From NCBI RefSeq assembly GCF_028583425.1, contig NC_072801.1, positions 57,861,766 through 57,925,765 on the forward strand: a stretch of DNA of 64,000 nucleotides, in the 5' to 3' direction. The notes beneath the pieces are model-generated. The model searched no databases, was not told the origin of the DNA, and saw only the letters and a program-made list of their open reading frames with translations. The stretch is from Eublepharis macularius. Taxonomy: Eukaryota; Chordata; Lepidosauria; Squamata; Eublepharidae. Made by a program: the position numbers and the translations under genes. This document shows positions 59,800 to 64,000 of the stretch, piece after piece; position 1 is the first letter of the stretch; each line of letters begins with the position of its first letter.

Positions 59800-59935
59800 T
59801 GCTATTATTTATTATATTTCTAATCCGCTATCCTCGCAAACAGGCTCAGAGCGGAATACAACATATATAAAAATGCATAAACATGTTAATTTAAAACAAG
59901 ATAAAAACATCAATAAATATGTATTACAATTTTGT
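59800..59935 (-). mobile_element. L2-like LINE 3' tail fragment
   Basis: Diverged copy of the tail motif (ctaatccgctatcctcgcaa, then ggctcagagcgg) with an AT-rich end. Intergenic, between gene 3 and gene 4. Confidence 0.6.
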
Positions 59936-62084
59936 TAAGGGTTTTTTTCATTGGGGGACCCCTCCCTTAAAACTTGTCTGTGAGCATTCATTCTCGCAAG
60001 ACACCCAGGCAGGAGACAAAACCTGTCTTGGTGGCAAATTCTTTCTCCCTCACTTCTGAGATTAAACTGCAGGTCAGACCAATCTCACAGTAAGCGAGAA
60101 AGTTCCTTTCAAATTGTAAATATCCTGTTGTTTTTGTTCCATAACTAAGAATTTAGCCTTGGCTGAGCTTCTTCCCAGAACCTGTTTCGAACTCATAACA
60201 AAAGTAAGGCTCCAGTATTTGAGGTATTTGTATTATAGTGAGGTCTGACAGTCCTGTCACTCAAGCTTGTGGAATGCCATGTATTCTGGGGAAAATGTAA
60301 TTCTGAAGAGAGGTTTGTATTAATCTTTTTGATCTCTTATTCTGTAAGCAATTAGTATTAAGGTATAAAAGGTTCTCTGATGTAACTGTTCTTTCTGCAT
60401 ATGAGTTAAGGAGAGTATGCATCTGAGCTTTATTTGGAAACAATATAACTCATATTTCTTGATAGATTACTTGGTGTCTTAAAATGCTTGTGAGGTACTG
60501 GGTGAAAGGGGAATTGTATTGGCAAACAGAGTATTCTAATAAAAAAACCCTTTGAAATTTCTAAGACAGCAGCACACATATTGTACAACCCAGCCCATTT
60601 TGGCTGTAAAGACAGATAAGAGGATCTAAAACTGGGGGAAGGGGGCATTCCAGCTAAGTCATTTTTGCTGATTGTATGTGTGCAATCATTCACACACGTA
60701 TGTGAATCAAGGCATCTTATAGCTTGTGGTGGAGACTGCATTCCTAGTGCGTGCTGTAAAATATTTGCACACTGTGGTGCTACACAGAACATTATCCTTG
60801 ATCAAGGGTGCTATAGGAATCTTCAAGATTCCTATAGCAAGACCGCATAATCAATTTTTTTGCTGAAATATCTCACTTTGCAATCATGGATCACCAAAAC
60901 AAAGAACAACAACAAAAAATAAGTATAAAATGGAAAAAAATGAAAATTAGCAAATGAATAAGAACTACATTAAACAAAACAACTTAGGACTGAGTGGTTT
61001 CAGGAAAAGAAGCAAGACCGGCTGAAACAGGACTTGAGCTGTTATCTTTGTAGCTCATTGGAAAGATGGTTTGGTGGAATTTCATGTTGTTTCTGTTGAG
61101 TCTTGTTTATTTTTTCGCAAGAGGATAAATTTGTTGTATATGGACACCTGGATTCTCTCTCTCTTTTTTTGTTGATGTCTTTGAGTAGTTCATTGACATG
61201 AAACAAAAGAAAAAATAAGTGCAACTAAAAGTGTAAGAGAATAGATTAAAACAGTATATAATTTAATTCATCAATTAAAAATAAATAAATTAGATTCCAA
61301 AATATGGTTCAACATATAAGTACTAAAACCTTGTATATATACATAGTAAAAGCACTCATATACAGGTATTTTTGTACATTTTTTTCTCCCCTTCTTTGTT
61401 GTCTTTACCAGATCATTGACATGGCTGGAAAAAACAAGGACAACAGTCTCTGATTTCCACTTGCACTGTATGAATCAGGGGGTGCCAGACCTGGGAAATG
61501 GGGATCAGTTTCTGGATAATTTCTTAGCTGAAATTATGCAGAAAGTAGAGACTGGCATTGGAAAATACAAGAAAGGAGAGAGCGTTTGGTGTAAGAAGGA
61601 GGGCCAAGACCCCTGGCTCAGTTTCTAAATATGAGATGGGAAAGTGGCATCTGAAGTGTTATTCAAGGATACTGAGAGGCAGAGAACAGATAAACGTACC
61701 TTTCAAACACCGTTACTATTTTTCTTCTTAAGAAATTACAGGCTGATTTGGGGGAGGGGGGATTACAGGGACACCAGTCAACACTCACTCTTCTGTCTCT
61801 GCAGTTGCCTGGGGCTCTTGGTATTACCATATATATGGTTAGTGGGAGGACAAGGACAGACACTCAGTTCTGTACCTCTGTTAGGAAGACCTGAAAGGTG
61901 AGCAAACCAATCCCTTCCAGGTAGCAATTTCACTTATGGAGAAACTCCAAACAATTACTCTGATGCTGTAAGCTTCTCAGAGCAGTGTCCCAGCTGAAAA
62001 ACAAACACAGCAAGACCTAATGAGACCATTTCACTTTAGGGAAATGGCACAGATAGGAAAGCCTTAACCTCACACACCCTCCAT
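59936..62084. other. intergenic upstream of gene 4
   Basis: A-rich, low-complexity stretches at 60890-61000 and 61200-61340 with little else. A 70-codon frame at 61416-61628 is not recognised. A non-coding first exon of gene 4 may lie here but no donor stood out. Confidence 0.4.
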
Positions 62085-62312
62085 GCAGAGTCGACAACTT
62101 CAGTCATGAAAATAGCTGGAGATATGCGGATGGAACTTGTGGAAGGCAATGTTTGAGGAGGTGAGGGACCTTGGAGATTTTTAATGCCACAGAGTGCTGC
62201 TTTGGAGTCCACCCTCCAAACCAGCCATTTACTCCAGGGTAGTTGATCAATGTGGTCTGGAGATCTGTTATAATTTCAGGAGATCTGCATCAGGAGGTTG
62301 GCAACCCTACCC
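62085..62312. mobile_element. hAT-like MITE (gggttgcca family), diverged
   Basis: Right end 'caggaggttggcaaccctac' is clear; internal 'gtccaccctccaaaccagcc' and 'gtctggagatctgttataat'. The left end is decayed. About 0.7 kb upstream of the first coding exon of gene 4. Confidence 0.6.
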
Positions 62313-63025
62313 CAATGTCGTGGTCTCAGCCTGAATTGGGGATCCCGTGTTCCTGCTTTTCAAAATAAAAAACACTTGAGAGGTCAGTCAAGGAACCCTT
62401 CCAGTGACAGGGCATAGTTCAGCTATAAGACCACATTATTGGTATGTAGCAGAAGTGGGGATGGATCACAATCTCAGCTCTCTTTCCAGCTCCCAAATCT
62501 TTATTTTCCAGGGCTAAGCAAGGACCTGCCTTCGTTAGCATAGTAGAAGAAAGGACAAAGTTCAGACTATCTCCTAAGTCACTTGAGTTCTTCTCTGCAA
62601 ATGTGTGTGTTAAAGGTGGTTATGGCACCTGTGGTCAAAGATGCCGTTCCCTGGCATACACCATGACATGCCAACTGGCTTAATCCATTATCAAGGGATG
62701 TGAAGGGAAGGTCCTGGCAAGATGCCCGGCCCTATCACGTGGCATACTGCACACCCTCTGGCCTCCACTCCCTCTTATAGTCAGATACACGCAACCCATT
62801 TTATAGGCCCTGCTGAGTGGGCAAACCTGAAAAAGTTTAAAGCAGTCAGAATGAGAAAAACTGAAGTAAGGAACTCTGACTGCTTGAGAAGCAAGTAAAA
62901 TCAGTAAGTGGGTGTGCCTTTTTACAATAGTTCCCTCAGGTGGCACCAGAGACCAAGCAGTGGAGGAGGGGGGCACTCTACTTAGAAGCGGGGAGAGCTT
63001 CTAATTCATATTATCTCTTTTGTAG

Positions 63026-64000
<975 letters not shown>

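Noticed and set aside
61416-61628. 70-codon frame as first exon of the sulfotransferase gene
   Set aside because: No similarity to SULT N-termini and no convincing donor joining it to 63026; the start at 63038 already fits the family.

Overview
The window looks like nuclear DNA of a squamate reptile (lizard, gecko or snake). The reasons are multi-exon genes with GT/AG introns and CpG-rich first exons; zinc-finger genes carrying the extended SCAN (ESCAN) domain, a form described from Anolis and said to be absent from mammals; and a dense interspersed-repeat load of CR1-like and L2-like LINE pieces, two kinds of tRNA-derived SINE, a 5S-rRNA-derived SINE, and several families of short inverted-repeat DNA elements. 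The species cannot be told from the sequence alone.

Four host genes were found. Gene 1 (+ strand) has a CpG-rich presumed first exon near 3.0-3.55 kb, coding exons at 7664-8518, 10869-11070 and 13154-13797, and encodes a 566-residue ESCAN protein with 5 C2H2 fingers. Gene 2 (- strand) has a presumed first exon near 28.4 kb, coding exons at 27063-26263, 25128-25002, 22885-22832 and 21256-20796, and encodes 480 residues: ESCAN, a KRAB-A-like exon, a short acidic exon and 4 fingers. Gene 3 (+ strand) has a CpG-rich presumed first exon near 33.35-33.58 kb, coding exons at 38024-39166, 47667-47793, 49620-49673 and 50669-51975, and encodes 876 residues: a long Glu-rich tract, SCAN, a KRAB-A-like exon, the same short acidic exon and 11 good plus 2 degenerate fingers. 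In all three the exon phases agree and the summed coding length is a multiple of three. Gene 4 is the 5' half of a cytosolic sulfotransferase resembling the SULT1C group (+ strand, 63038-63643), running off the right edge.

Genes 2 and 3 are arranged head to head, about 5 kb apart, with identical intron phases and identical lengths for their two middle exons (127 and 54 nt), so they look like an inverted duplicate pair. Gene 1 is a more distant relative in which a 202-nt linker exon replaces the two small exons. The three genes show successive stages of loss of the N-terminal, capsid-derived half of ESCAN: well kept in gene 2, eroded in gene 1, barely traceable in gene 3. The KRAB-A-like exons of genes 2 and 3 keep exact length and phase but have lost the residues known to contact TRIM28, whereas the 54-nt exon beside them is nearly unchanged.

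The rest of the window is introns and intergenic DNA built largely from fossil repeats. These include an L2-like LINE 3' end (5.6-6.9 kb), several CR1 pieces, a Penelope-like terminal fragment (49.0 kb), foldback elements at 16.1, 29.6, 31.8, 39.5 and 57.7-58.0 kb, and minisatellites at 3.7 and 41.9-42.4 kb. No ribosomal RNA gene, true tRNA gene, CRISPR array or retroviral element was recognised. All exon calls come from reading the sequence; no alignment or expression evidence was available.
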